From assembly GCF_000426745.1 (NCBI RefSeq), contig NZ_AUFY01000001.1:1-64000 (forward strand): DNA of 64,000 bases, in the 5' to 3' direction. Below the pieces are notes generated by a model. It did no database searches. It was not told the origin of the DNA and was given only the letters and a program-made list of their open reading frames with translations. Made by a program: the position numbers and the translations under genes. The DNA is from Veillonella montpellierensis DSM 17217 (GTDB taxonomy: Bacteria; Bacillota; Negativicutes; Veillonellales; Veillonellaceae). Positions 45,095 through 54,190 of the stretch are shown piece by piece. Position 1 is the first letter of the stretch, and each line of letters begins with the position of its first letter.

Positions 45095-48000
45095 CTATGA
45101 CTCTACTGATGCATCAATTCGGCGTTCTAGCTCTGTTAACACATTATCTGTCATAGTAATAATAGAAGTAGTCATACCATCAAGAATGACATGCGCTGAT
45201 GTTGGTTTTGTATCTAACAACCTAATCCGTTTCCACATCGATTCACTAACAGATGCCATATCCCAATGCGTCATTTTGCTATCATCATACCATTGAATAA
45301 TTAACGTATTATCTCGATGTATAATACTATGAATGCCTAGCAATCGAGCTCGTTCTTTTATCATAGCAATTTTGAGCAATCGATTCACAGGTTCCGTCGG
45401 TGTTCCAAATCGGTCAATCATCTCATCCATCAAATCATCTAATGCCTCTACTGTTTTTATATATAGCAATCGTTGATAAATAGAAATTTTTCTAGCACTA
45501 TCTTTAATATACGCATCATCTATAAATGCATCAACACCTAAATCAATAATTGGGTCTGGAGGTGGTGCAACCTCTTCTGTAACTTCTTTATTTTGTACTT
45601 TACTAATTGCCTCTTCAAGCATTGTACAATACATAGCAAAACCAACGGAAGCAATATTTCCATGCTGTTGCGCGCCTAATAAATTGCCTGCTCCTCGAAT
45701 TTCTAAATCCCGCATAGCAAGTTTAAACCCAGCTCCCAGCTCAGTAAATTCTTCAATCGCTTTTAACCGTTTTTCTGCTGCTTCTGTTAAGACTTTATCT
45801 GGTCTATATAGAAAGTACGCATAAGCTCTTCGATGTGAGCGTCCCACACGTCCTCTCATTTGATATAACTGAGATAGGCCTAAATGATCCGCATCATACA
45901 CAATAATTGTATTCGCATTTGGTATATCTAACCCAGTCTCAATAATACTAGTACATAAAAGTAAGTCATAATGACCTTCGTAAAAATCGGTCATAATATG
46001 TTCCATTTCTGTCCCCGACATCTGCCCATGCGCAATGGCTAATCGTAAATCGGGTAATGCTCCTTCTAATAGTTCAGCCATATGATCAATAGATGCTACG
46101 CGATTATACACAAAATAAACTTGTCCACCTCGTTGCAATTCGCGACGAATGGCATCCACAATTAATGACATATCATATTCCACCACGTAGGTTTGAATCG
46201 GAACCCTATCTTCTGGTGGTGTTGTAATGACACTCATTTCTCTTACCCCTACTAACGACATATGTAACGTACGAGGTATTGGTGTAGCACTCAATGTTAA
46301 CACATCAATAGTATGCGCCCAACTTTTCCATTTTTCTTTCTGCGCCACACCAAATCGCTGTTCCTCATCAACCACTAACATGCCTAAATCTTTAAAAGCA
46401 ATCTTCTTATTAAGCAATGAATGTGTGCCAATTAATATATCGACTTGTCCATCTTTAGTCGCTTGTATAATCGTCTTTCGTTCTTTTAAACTTTTAAAGC
46501 GATTCATAACTTCTACACGAATACTAAATGGTGAAAAACGATGTAAAAAAGTCTGATAATGTTGTTGTGCTAATACAGTAGTTGGTACGAGTACAGCTAC
46601 TTGTTTACCACTCATAACAGCTTTAAAAACCGCTCGCATGGCCACCTCAGTTTTACCAAAGCCTACATCGCCACATAGCAATCGATCCATCGGTATTGGT
46701 TGTTCCATAGAGGCTTTTATTTCTGCTGTCGCCCTTAATTGATCCTCTGTTTCTTCATAAGGGAACGCCTCTTCAAATTCTTGTTGCCATGGTTGATCGG
46801 GCAGAAATGCAAATCCTGATGAAATCTCACGTTGTGCATAAATTTTAACCAATCGCTCTGCTAACTCATCAATAGATTTTTGTGCCTTCGCTTTAATGCG
46901 TTGCCAATCTCTACCACCCATTTTATGTATACGTGGTGTATCCCCTTCATTACCTATATATTTTTGTAATTGGTCTAAATTATCGGCTGGTAAAAACAAC
47001 CGATCTGTACCTGCATAAGCTATTTCAATATAATCTCTATGAATGCCCTCTGTTTCAATTGTTTTTAAACCTAAATATTTTCCAATACCATGTACAGTAT
47101 GAACTACATAATCACCAATTGATAAATCAGTAAAATACTTAATATCTTGTCCTTTTTCTGCTTTTCGCCGCAATCGTTTCTTTTGCTGTCCGTAAATATT
47201 GCCTTCTGTAATAACTACAAATCGACTATGCGGGAATTCGAATCCATCTGTTAATAAGCCATCCCAAATAGTAACTATACCAGTTTCTGTTGTCCATGTA
47301 TCCGATAATTTATACTTAATATTTTCTTCTAGTAAAGCTCTTTCAATGCCTTCACGTCGCTGTAAATTATGCATAACTAATACTACTTGATACTGCAATG
47401 CATGCCATTGTTTAATTTCATCCATCAACAATGGTACTTGTCGCTCAAAGCTTGTCATTGCTTTTCCCTGAATACCAATTGGCGAAAATCCACTTAGTCC
47501 AATGGAACGCTGTTGCATAAAACTAAATGCCACTTGTGTAGGAGATGTAATGGTTTTCGTCAACCCATGCCAATCATAATGAAACGTATGATGCGTACTA
47601 TCTTCTTTTAAATACTTTTTTAACGATTCTTGAATACGTACTGGTTCATCAAAAATAATCAAACCTTGCTGTACATAGGACAATAAAGAGCTTTTGCTCT
47701 CTGTATTAGCTAATTTAATAGGTGTTATCATGCAATCATCAATATGAGTCACAGAGCGTTGTGTTTCTACTTCAAAGGTGCGAATGGTATCAATTTCATC
47801 ACCAAACAGTTCAATACGATATGGCAAATCATTATTCACAGAATAAATATCAATAATATCTCCGCGTACGGCAAAATGACCACGTTGTTCCACCTGGTCT
47901 ACTCGTTCATATCCAATTGCCACCACTCGTTCTAATAGCTCATCTCTAGCTATCTCATTATTACATGCTAAAGTAATACTCATATGTGCTAATTCTTCAG

Positions 48001-48394
48001 GGGATACTACAAACTGAGATACTTCCTCTGCATCAGCTATAACGATAATATTTTTTTCTGCTTGAAGCATACACAATGCTTCCATCTGTTTTGCTTGACT
48101 TTCCATACTACGAGCTATCGTAGAAAATGTAACTTGCTCGATATGAGGAAATGCCAGCACCCTACTAGTAGGCAACAAACACGCCAAATCTCGTTGCCAT
48201 AATTCTTTATGTTCTTTATCATGAACAACGATAATTGTAGGAATCATGCCATGTAATTTCATAGCATGACTATACATAAAAGTTTTTTGTGAACCACTCA
48301 TACCATATAATAGAGTATTACCTGTATGACCAAATGCCTCTATTCCCTCTTTATAAGAATGGTTTTGGTATAACAACGATTCTATATCAGTCAT
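45095..48394 (-). CDS. mfd: Transcription-repair coupling factor
   Basis: A 1099-residue Mfd. It has UvrB-like N-terminal domains (about 1-300), an RNA polymerase-interaction domain (SIGDYVVHTVHGIGKYLG) and a RecG-like translocase with Walker A LCGDVGFGKTEVA, DEEQRFG and the TRG motif region GRVGRSHRRAYAYFLY. A C-terminal TRCF domain is present. It removes polymerase stalled at lesions and recruits UvrA. First gene of the mfd-hup cluster, preceded by tRNA-Leu and its terminator. Confidence 0.97.
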   Translation of the reverse strand: MTDIESLLYQNHSYKEGIEAFGHTGNTLLYGMSGSQKTFMYSHAMKLHGMIPTIIVVHDKEHKELWQRDLACLLPTSRVLAFPHIEQVTFSTIARSMESQAKQMEALCMLQAEKNIIVIADAEEVSQFVVSPEELAHMSITLACNNEIARDELLERVVAIGYERVDQVEQRGHFAVRGDIIDIYSVNNDLPYRIELFGDEIDTIRTFEVETQRSVTHIDDCMITPIKLANTESKSSLLSYVQQGLIIFDEPVRIQESLKKYLKEDSTHHTFHYDWHGLTKTITSPTQVAFSFMQQRSIGLSGFSPIGIQGKAMTSFERQVPLLMDEIKQWHALQYQVVLVMHNLQRREGIERALLEENIKYKLSDTWTTETGIVTIWDGLLTDGFEFPHSRFVVITEGNIYGQQKKRLRRKAEKGQDIKYFTDLSIGDYVVHTVHGIGKYLGLKTIETEGIHRDYIEIAYAGTDRLFLPADNLDQLQKYIGNEGDTPRIHKMGGRDWQRIKAKAQKSIDELAERLVKIYAQREISSGFAFLPDQPWQQEFEEAFPYEETEDQLRATAEIKASMEQPIPMDRLLCGDVGFGKTEVAMRAVFKAVMSGKQVAVLVPTTVLAQQHYQTFLHRFSPFSIRVEVMNRFKSLKERKTIIQATKDGQVDILIGTHSLLNKKIAFKDLGMLVVDEEQRFGVAQKEKWKSWAHTIDVLTLSATPIPRTLHMSLVGVREMSVITTPPEDRVPIQTYVVEYDMSLIVDAIRRELQRGGQVYFVYNRVASIDHMAELLEGALPDLRLAIAHGQMSGTEMEHIMTDFYEGHYDLLLCTSIIETGLDIPNANTIIVYDADHLGLSQLYQMRGRVGRSHRRAYAYFLYRPDKVLTEAAEKRLKAIEEFTELGAGFKLAMRDLEIRGAGNLLGAQQHGNIASVGFAMYCTMLEEAISKVQNKEVTEEVAPPPDPIIDLGVDAFIDDAYIKDSARKISIYQRLLYIKTVEALDDLMDEMIDRFGTPTEPVNRLLKIAMIKERARLLGIHSIIHRDNTLIIQWYDDSKMTHWDMASVSESMWKRIRLLDTKPTSAHVILDGMTTSIITMTDNVLTELERRIDASVES

Positions 48395-48416
48395 ATTAGC
48401 CTCATATAAATAAAAA

Positions 48417-48444
48417 AAGCATGGACAGCCAACTGTCTATGCTT
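48417..48444 (-). terminator. Intrinsic terminator after tRNA-Leu
   Basis: AAGCATAGACAG, a 4-nt loop and CTGTCCATGCTT, then seven T on the minus strand, between tRNA-Leu and mfd. Confidence 0.88.
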
Positions 48445-48499
48445 ATACCAACACTGTCTATTGTGTTATCTATATACGTAAAATTATCTAACTAAAAAG

Positions 48500-48584
48500 T
48501 GGTGCGGGAGAAGGGACTTGAACCCCCACGCCGTAAGGCGCCAGATCCTAAGTCTGGTGCGTCTGCCAATTCCGCCACTCCCGC
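48500..48584 (-). tRNA. tRNA-Leu (anticodon TAG)
   Basis: An 85-nt tRNA with encoded CCA. Acceptor GCGGGAG/CTCCCGC, a long variable arm (CGCCTTACGGCG) typical of leucine tRNAs, and anticodon loop CTTAGGA give anticodon TAG. Confidence 0.97.
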
Positions 48585-48952
48585 GTACCAACATGATTAT
48601 ATTATCATAAGCCTATATAATCGTCAAGCATTTTTTACTGCAAATCATACACGTAATTTTAACACAAATAAGCCTTATTTCTACTGTCCCATGTCCGTAT
48701 ATATAAATTAAGTGCATGTGCCTATATTAACTATTACATGTATTACTTTTTTATACTTACTCTAAGACCATAAAATTTATCTTAAAACTATAGCAGCCTA
48801 GTATTTAGTCATTTAACTAATACGTACATACACAAACGATAAAAAATAGAAAGATGTATTAATCCTTTTATAGGACATAACAAACTTTCTATTCTATCCA
48901 TAACATATAGACCTATGTGCTAGATCAACTTAATCAATACTATAAAAGGAGA
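48585..48952. other. Gap with a second terminator-like hairpin
   Basis: No gene is seen. AATAGAAAG and CTTTCTATT arms (about 48846-48893) form a wide hairpin followed on the minus strand by TTTTTTAT, acting as a possible back-up terminator behind the one at 48953-48977. Confidence 0.5.
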
Positions 48953-48977
48953 GCACCGACTTATTAAAAGTCGGTGC
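48953..48977 (-). terminator. Intrinsic terminator of the orphan riboswitch transcript
   Basis: GCACCGACTT (48977-48968) pairs with AAGTCGGTGC (48962-48953); TCTCCTTTTA follows on the minus strand. Confidence 0.85.
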
Positions 48978-49130
48978 CGGATGATGATGATAATGTACGC
49001 CCTTACATTTATCATGACTTATATTAACACGCAAGCGTGGTAATACCAATTTGGTGACACCACAAAACTACTAAGCCATGATTGTCAACACAGTAAAGAC
49101 GATAAAAAAATCCTCTTTTAACCATGCGTC
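48978..49130 (-). ncRNA. Structured RNA tail downstream of the orphan riboswitch
   Basis: Three further hairpins lie between aptamer and terminator on the minus strand: one with GTGGT/ACCAC arms around ACCAA/TTGGT, CACGC-TT-GCGTG (49039-49028), and a 12-bp stem ATGATAAATGTA/TACATTATCAT (49015-48987). Only short frames exist, 33 codons from ATG 49125 without a ribosome site. Either a small regulatory RNA or the remains of a lost B12-controlled gene. Confidence 0.5.
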
Positions 49131-49164
49131 AAAAAAGGAATAAATTCTCCTCCCTATCGCTCGT

Positions 49165-49332
49165 AGGTCAAATGGTGAATGATGAATAGGCAGTTCTCCT
49201 GACTCGGCTTCAACGCTCATTTGGTCTTCCCAGTTTCCCAGTGACATAATCAAACTCGCTCAACCATACAGTGGCGGGACCGTGTCGGCATTTCACCGAC
49301 TTCTCTGTTAGGCTTTTCAGCACCTACTCCCA
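49165..49332 (-). ncRNA. Cobalamin riboswitch with no recognised downstream gene
   Basis: Minus-strand aptamer with GTCGGTGAAATGCCGAC hairpin, ACGGTCCCGCCACTG core (near 49282-49268), CACTGGGAAACTGGGAAGAC segment and B12 box AGTCAGGAGAACTGCC (near 49204-49189). Both aptamers of the window share a following ACGAGCGAT(A/G)G element. A weak hairpin GGGAGGAG/TTCCTTTT (49154-49133) plus T run just 3' may be the expression platform. Confidence 0.92.
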
Positions 49333-49356
49333 AATATGTATTGTTTTTATGTGCTT

Positions 49357-49385
49357 ATTATATCTCTATTCCTCTCTACTGTCAA
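49357..49385 (-). promoter_or_regulatory. Consensus promoter of the orphan riboswitch RNA
   Basis: On the minus strand TTGACA (49385-49380), exactly 17 bp, TATAAT (49362-49357): a perfect sigma-70-type promoter. Transcription should start near 49350. Confidence 0.88.
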
Positions 49386-49559
49386 AGAGTTTTTCTATGC
49401 AAATTTATCATCTATTACTACAAAAAAAGAAACGAATACTACTCTTTTATATAAGAAATAATAGAAATATCAATAAATATATTGTTTTTTTCAAGTATGC
49501 ATTTATATCATGCAAATAAATATTTTTATATTACCATTATCTATAGAATCTAAAAATAT

Positions 49560-49595
49560 GAGCCATGCTATAGCAATTATTGTATAGCATAGCTC
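49560..49595 (-). terminator. Intrinsic terminator of the methyltransferase gene
   Basis: GAGCTATGCTAT pairs with ATAGCATGGCTC; ATATTTTTAG follows on the minus strand, 9 nt after the stop. Confidence 0.85.
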
Positions 49596-49603
49596 GTGTT
49601 AAA

Positions 49604-50398
49604 CTATATTTCGTATTGCCCCATTCTATTATTTAACAAATAAATGATAGGATACATTATCTTTTTAAACCCTGGCACTAATGACATCATGCTACTAGTA
49701 AAATTAATTAATCCTATTTGTTTAATATTAGAATTTAATGTACATATCTCACTGCCATCCTTTACGCCAAAAGTAAATTCAACTGACATATCACGCAATG
49801 TATCATGATGCTTAACGCGTCCCACTAATCCTCTATAGACAAAATCAAAATACGCAGTACTCCCTTTGAAATTGTCTGTCAATATATACAGAAATTTTTG
49901 CACATCACTTTCTGATAAGTACATCAAAACGCCTTCACTAATAAATAATAATGGTCGATTGTCTCTTTTAATTTCTTTAATCCATGCTTGATCAAGAATC
50001 GATGCTCCAATATTATGTACTCGCGGATGTTCTTCAAATAGTTCTTCTCTAATTTTTATAACATTGGGAAAATCAATATTATACCAATCAATATGCCCAT
50101 TATCTACGCGGTAAAATTCTGTATCTAATCCAGAGCCCAATGATACGATAATCGCATTATGATATTGATGAATAAACTTAGTAATCTCTTGGTCAAATAC
50201 TCTGGCTCTTCCTAATATTCCATAATAGCTCTTCCAACCCTTATGTACTGAAAATAAATCTTCTGTGGGCTTTATTTGTCGATACGCTCTCCAAGATTGT
50301 TCATCATGTAAAACTGACCTATTAGATTCATAATCCTTTGCTCGTACATACAAAGTTAATAGCGCCGTTTTACTAATATAGCTCAAATCATCTTTCAT
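49604..50398 (-). CDS. LCMT/TcmP-like class I methyltransferase
   Basis: A 264-residue SAM-dependent methyltransferase of the leucine carboxyl methyltransferase-like O-methyltransferase group. IVSLGSGLDTEFYRV forms the SAM loop, WYNIDFPNVIKIREEL the acidic strand, and LFISEGVLMYLSESDV the post-SAM motif. The substrate is unknown; bacterial relatives act on small molecules. ATG at 50398 has AAGGAG 8 nt upstream. It stands alone between the orphan riboswitch and miaB. Confidence 0.82.
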   Translation of the reverse strand: MKDDLSYISKTALLTLYVRAKDYESNRSVLHDEQSWRAYRQIKPTEDLFSVHKGWKSYYGILGRARVFDQEITKFIHQYHNAIIVSLGSGLDTEFYRVDNGHIDWYNIDFPNVIKIREELFEEHPRVHNIGASILDQAWIKEIKRDNRPLLFISEGVLMYLSESDVQKFLYILTDNFKGSTAYFDFVYRGLVGRVKHHDTLRDMSVEFTFGVKDGSEICTLNSNIKQIGLINFTSSMMSLVPGFKKIMYPIIYLLNNRMGQYEI

Positions 50399-50781
50399 AG
50401 GTAACACTCCTTTATATGATAAATTACTTCTGTTCATACTTACGAAATTATACTATTTAGAATCATCGTTATATACTTATATACAAACATAATAATATAT
50501 ATGTCATATCCTATTTATCATCAACACCAAATGCAACTATACTAATAGGATTAGACATACAACACTTATTATCAAGTCTCTAATAAAGTATCCCTATTCT
50601 TATCTACTTAATTTCTAAATACAATAGTAACACAGTTACCATACCAAAAGACTGCTACTTAACGAATTACTATATCTATACACTACTTACCTATAGTATA
50701 TATCATCTATCAAAAAAAACAATTTATTATATTAATTTTATTTATATAATATGTTATATATAAATCTATTATGCGAAATGG
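50399..50781. other. AT-rich intergenic region
   Basis: No gene, RNA motif or strong hairpin is seen in the roughly 380 nt between the methyltransferase gene and the end of miaB. Confidence 0.5.
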
Positions 50782-52104
50782 TTACTTTCCTTTATTCACA
50801 ACTGTACCGTATAGAACCCAAGTTTGTGCTTTATCAATACGTGCTTCTACAGTATCCCCTATAGAAATAGAATCTTCTCGAGAAAATAGCACCATCTTAT
50901 TTCCTGATGTACGGCCAAACCACATAGATGGGTCTTTTTGACTAGGCCCTTCTACAATAATGTCAAATACTTTATTTTCCATTTCTTTATTGATTCGCAA
51001 AGAAATTTCATTTTGTACATCCATAAGTTGTTGCAATCTAACCCGCTTAACTTCCTCTGGCACTTGATCTTCCATAATGGCAGCTGGTGTACCTGACCTT
51101 TTTGAAAATATAAATGTATATGCCATATCATACTGAACATCACGTAATAATTGTACTGTTTTTTCAAAATCTTCATTGCTTTCTCCAGGAAAGCCAACAA
51201 TAATATCTGTGGTTAATACCACATCTTTTATATATTGTCTTGCACAGCTAATTAACTCTTTATAATGTTCCACTGTATAATGACGATTCATTTTCTTTAA
51301 AATTCTATTTGACCCTGATTGAGCTGGCAAATGTAAATGCGTCACCATATTAGAAGATTCTCCAATAGCCCGGATCATGTCAGGTGTCATATCTTGCGGA
51401 TGACTCGTCATGTAACGGATGCGTTCAATTCCAGGGATTCCATCTAACGCATGCACTAAAGTCCCAAAATCAGTACCATCATGAAAGTCTAAGCCATAGG
51501 AATTCACATTTTGTCCTAATAAAGTGATTTCTTTGAACCCCTTACTTCCCAATTCCATTACATCGCTTACAATCAGTTCTACAGGTCTACTAATTTCTCT
51601 ACCACGCACATGAGGAACAATACAGTATGTACAAAACTTATTACATCCATTCATAATGGGTACCCACGCGCTAAAAGTGCCATTAGGTTTTGCTTTTAAT
51701 TCAGGCAACACTGTATTATCCATATCCACATTAATTTGATGTCTGTGAGTACGCTTCACTTCTGCTATCATTTCATTAATATGTTGGATATTATGAGTTC
51801 CCAATACAATATCAATATGTGGCGCTCGTTTAAACATTTCAGCTTGATTTTTTTGTGCCATACAACCTGTAACAGCAATAATCAAATCAGGATTCTTAGC
51901 TTTTAAATGTTTTAATTCTCCAATACGTCCATATGTTTTTAGTTCAGCATTTTCTCGCACTGCACATGTATTTAAAATGATAAGATCTGCTTGTTTCTCA
52001 TCATCAGTTGGTATATATCCTACCTCCTCTAATTGATGGGCTAACCGTTCTGAATCAGCCGCGTTCATTTGACAACCATAGGTAAAAATATAATATGACT
52101 TCAT
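50782..52104 (-). CDS. miaB: tRNA-2-methylthio-N6-dimethylallyladenosine synthase
   Basis: A 440-residue radical SAM methylthiotransferase acting on position 37 of tRNAs reading UNN codons. N-terminal UPF0004 cysteines are Cys11, Cys47 and Cys81; the radical cluster is CNKFCTYC (Cys154, Cys158, Cys161). A TRAM domain closes the protein (IVEGPSQKDPSMWFGRTSGN onwards). Length fits the family. It is the end of a run with the P-loop/Asp23 and PHP genes. Confidence 0.96.
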   Translation of the reverse strand: MKSYYIFTYGCQMNAADSERLAHQLEEVGYIPTDDEKQADLIILNTCAVRENAELKTYGRIGELKHLKAKNPDLIIAVTGCMAQKNQAEMFKRAPHIDIVLGTHNIQHINEMIAEVKRTHRHQINVDMDNTVLPELKAKPNGTFSAWVPIMNGCNKFCTYCIVPHVRGREISRPVELIVSDVMELGSKGFKEITLLGQNVNSYGLDFHDGTDFGTLVHALDGIPGIERIRYMTSHPQDMTPDMIRAIGESSNMVTHLHLPAQSGSNRILKKMNRHYTVEHYKELISCARQYIKDVVLTTDIIVGFPGESNEDFEKTVQLLRDVQYDMAYTFIFSKRSGTPAAIMEDQVPEEVKRVRLQQLMDVQNEISLRINKEMENKVFDIIVEGPSQKDPSMWFGRTSGNKMVLFSREDSISIGDTVEARIDKAQTWVLYGTVVNKGK

Positions 52105-52121
52105 TCATAACTCCTTATCTA

Positions 52122-52985
52122 TTACGTATGTGCCCTTTCCACAATTCCTTTAACCTTGATAGCCATACGTTCTACTGACATTCCTGTAATATATTCAATT
52201 TCATATTGTATCGATTTCTGTACTTTTTGCATTAATTCTTTAACAATATGCCCATATTCAATGGTAACTGATAATTCTATCGATAACCCATTGGGTCCTT
52301 TATCCACCTTTTTAAACTTAATATCATTCGTATCAACAACACCTGAAACTTTGCGAACTCCATTTTTTATAAGCTCAATAATCACTTCATCTGCAAAAGT
52401 AAGTCTTCCATAATAACTGAAAGAAGGTCTAATAACAGACTTTTCAAATCCTTCGGATCCAATTACACCAATTGTGGAAGGATCTTGTTTTTTTAAACTT
52501 CTACGTCTAAAAATAGACTTAATAGGATCAATTAAATATCCTTTAAAGTGCGGTTTTAATTCCATAGTTGGCACAGGAATAACATGCTTACCTTCTTTTA
52601 ATCTAGCATATTGTGCTCTCTCAATTTCTTTAGGCGTTGCCACATCTTCAATTCTAATATATCGACTCGGTGCTGGTATCATTAATGCATTAGCAATTTT
52701 CTGTACCATATTATCGGATGTACCTATAATCATCAATCGTTTTGGTTGAATTTCATCTAATTTATGTTTTACTGATGCTACTTGTTTTTTATCCTGAAAA
52801 ATAGCACGTCGAACCGCTTTTAATCGACTTGCTTCTTTTTTAGCAGATGTACCTGCCACTATTTTATTATGATAAATCAAAATACCATCATCAATAATAC
52901 ATTCTATCTGATTCTCATGTGCTACTACTAATGCACGATGACTCTTCCCCGTTCCACTGCCACCAACAAATGCAATTACTTCCAT
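52122..52985 (-). CDS. P-loop NTPase fused to an Asp23/Gls24 domain
   Basis: A 287-residue protein. Residues 1-160 form a small P-loop domain (Walker A GGSGTGKS, 8-15; LMIIGTSD as a possible Walker B region). Residues about 185-287 match the Asp23/Gls24 (DUF322) fold: FADEVIIELIKNGVRKVSGV, LSIELSVTIEYGH, VKELMQKVQKSIQYEIEYITGM. Asp23 proteins are linked to envelope stress in Gram-positive bacteria and usually lack an ATPase. ATG at 52985 has GAGG upstream. It lies 17 nt from miaB and may be cotranscribed. Role unknown. Confidence 0.8.
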   Translation of the reverse strand: MEVIAFVGGSGTGKSHRALVVAHENQIECIIDDGILIYHNKIVAGTSAKKEASRLKAVRRAIFQDKKQVASVKHKLDEIQPKRLMIIGTSDNMVQKIANALMIPAPSRYIRIEDVATPKEIERAQYARLKEGKHVIPVPTMELKPHFKGYLIDPIKSIFRRRSLKKQDPSTIGVIGSEGFEKSVIRPSFSYYGRLTFADEVIIELIKNGVRKVSGVVDTNDIKFKKVDKGPNGLSIELSVTIEYGHIVKELMQKVQKSIQYEIEYITGMSVERMAIKVKGIVERAHT

Positions 52986-53015
52986 AGTAATACCTCGATT
53001 CAATCATTACCGTAT

Positions 53016-53834
53016 CTATATAGTTCTTAGAACTTGTATAAATTTTTCTACATCTCGACTCTGTACCGTATATTCCCCTATATAAGTAGGCCATGTATGG
53101 TTGATACCATGAAAATCAGATCCTCCAGTTATTAATAACCCTCGTTGTTCTGCTACTATACGATAACGCTTCACATCTTCATCATCATGTTTACTATGAT
53201 ACACTTCAATCCCGTCAAATGAAAAGTGTAACAATTCTTCTACATAAGTATCATTGTGAATTAACTTAGGATGTGCTAACACAGCTAATCCTCCTGCATG
53301 ATGAATTTGTTCGATTACTTGTTCAACAGAGGTTTTTACTTTAGGTACATAACAAGGACCTGATGGATTTACTATGTGCTTGAAAATAAAATTAATCGAT
53401 TCTGCATATCCTTTTTTAATCAGCAATTGTGCTACATGAGGTCTGCCTAACGCTTTTGTAGTTGGAAATAATCTTACCAGTTCATCATAGTCAATACAAT
53501 AACCTGCTTTTTGACATAAATCAATCATAGCTTTAATTCGCTGTCTTCTTGCCTGCTGATAGTACGAAATATACTCTCGCAACTCTCGATCATCACAATT
53601 AAATCCATATCCTAAAACATGTATATCTTTTCCTTTATAATCTGCACTAAACTCAGCACCTGTAACAATATCAATGGAGGTAGCATACGCTTTCATCGGC
53701 TTAATACCTGCTATTTCATCATGATCTGTCAATGCTATCATGCCTAATTGACCATGTTCTGCAAATGATACTAATTCTTTCGGTGTATATACACCATCAG
53801 AATAGGTTGAATGCATATGAAAGTCTACAATCAT
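53016..53834 (-). CDS. PHP-domain phosphoesterase (TrpH/RNase AM-like)
   Basis: A 272-residue PHP protein beginning MIVDFHMHSTYSDG (His6, His8), with LTDHDEIAG, GAEFSADYKG, VLAHPKLI and TGGSDFHG metal-binding motifs. Relatives hydrolyse 3',5'-nucleoside bisphosphates or trim RNA 5' ends. AGGAGG lies 5 nt before ATG at 53834; the longer reading has no such site. It heads a likely operon with the P-loop/Asp23 gene and miaB. Confidence 0.88.
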   Translation of the reverse strand: MIVDFHMHSTYSDGVYTPKELVSFAEHGQLGMIALTDHDEIAGIKPMKAYATSIDIVTGAEFSADYKGKDIHVLGYGFNCDDRELREYISYYQQARRQRIKAMIDLCQKAGYCIDYDELVRLFPTTKALGRPHVAQLLIKKGYAESINFIFKHIVNPSGPCYVPKVKTSVEQVIEQIHHAGGLAVLAHPKLIHNDTYVEELLHFSFDGIEVYHSKHDDEDVKRYRIVAEQRGLLITGGSDFHGINHTWPTYIGEYTVQSRDVEKFIQVLRTI

Positions 53835-54190
53835 ATTGTCCTCCTTATAGTGAACCATATCTATGTATATTCTATCATATATAGCTAGTCTAGTCAGATT
53901 CTATATGGCCGACTAGTATATTCTATAAAAGAGTTTTCTAATTATATGACTAATTCTCCTTATCTCATTATCGCATTATGTATATTTAGCATTATGAATA
54001 ATTAGTATCTAGCAACTATACTACAAGCATTCAATATACACAAAGCTATCACAATAAAACTAGTCTCAACCTATCTATATCTTTATATAAAACTCTATAT
54101 CCATATAATGATATTTATTGCTTGAAAATAATACGTGCCAAACTTTAAGCATAAGTAAAGGAGCTGATCTGCTACAGCTCCTCCTATTCC
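53835..54190. other. Gap between proS and PHP genes
   Basis: No gene is seen. AGGAGCTG (54159-54166) pairs with CAGCTCCT (54175-54182); on the minus strand a short T-rich stretch follows, making it the likely terminator of the proS operon. Confidence 0.55.

Noticed and set aside
48499-48711. 70-codon + strand frame near 48500
   Set aside because: It runs antisense across tRNA-Leu and into AT-rich DNA, with no ribosome site.
49071-49253. 60-codon minus-strand frame over the orphan riboswitch
   Set aside because: Most of it lies inside the aptamer. The only tolerable ribosome site (GGGAGGAG near 49150) points to an ATT, not an ATG, and the remaining peptide is 24 residues with no recognisable family.
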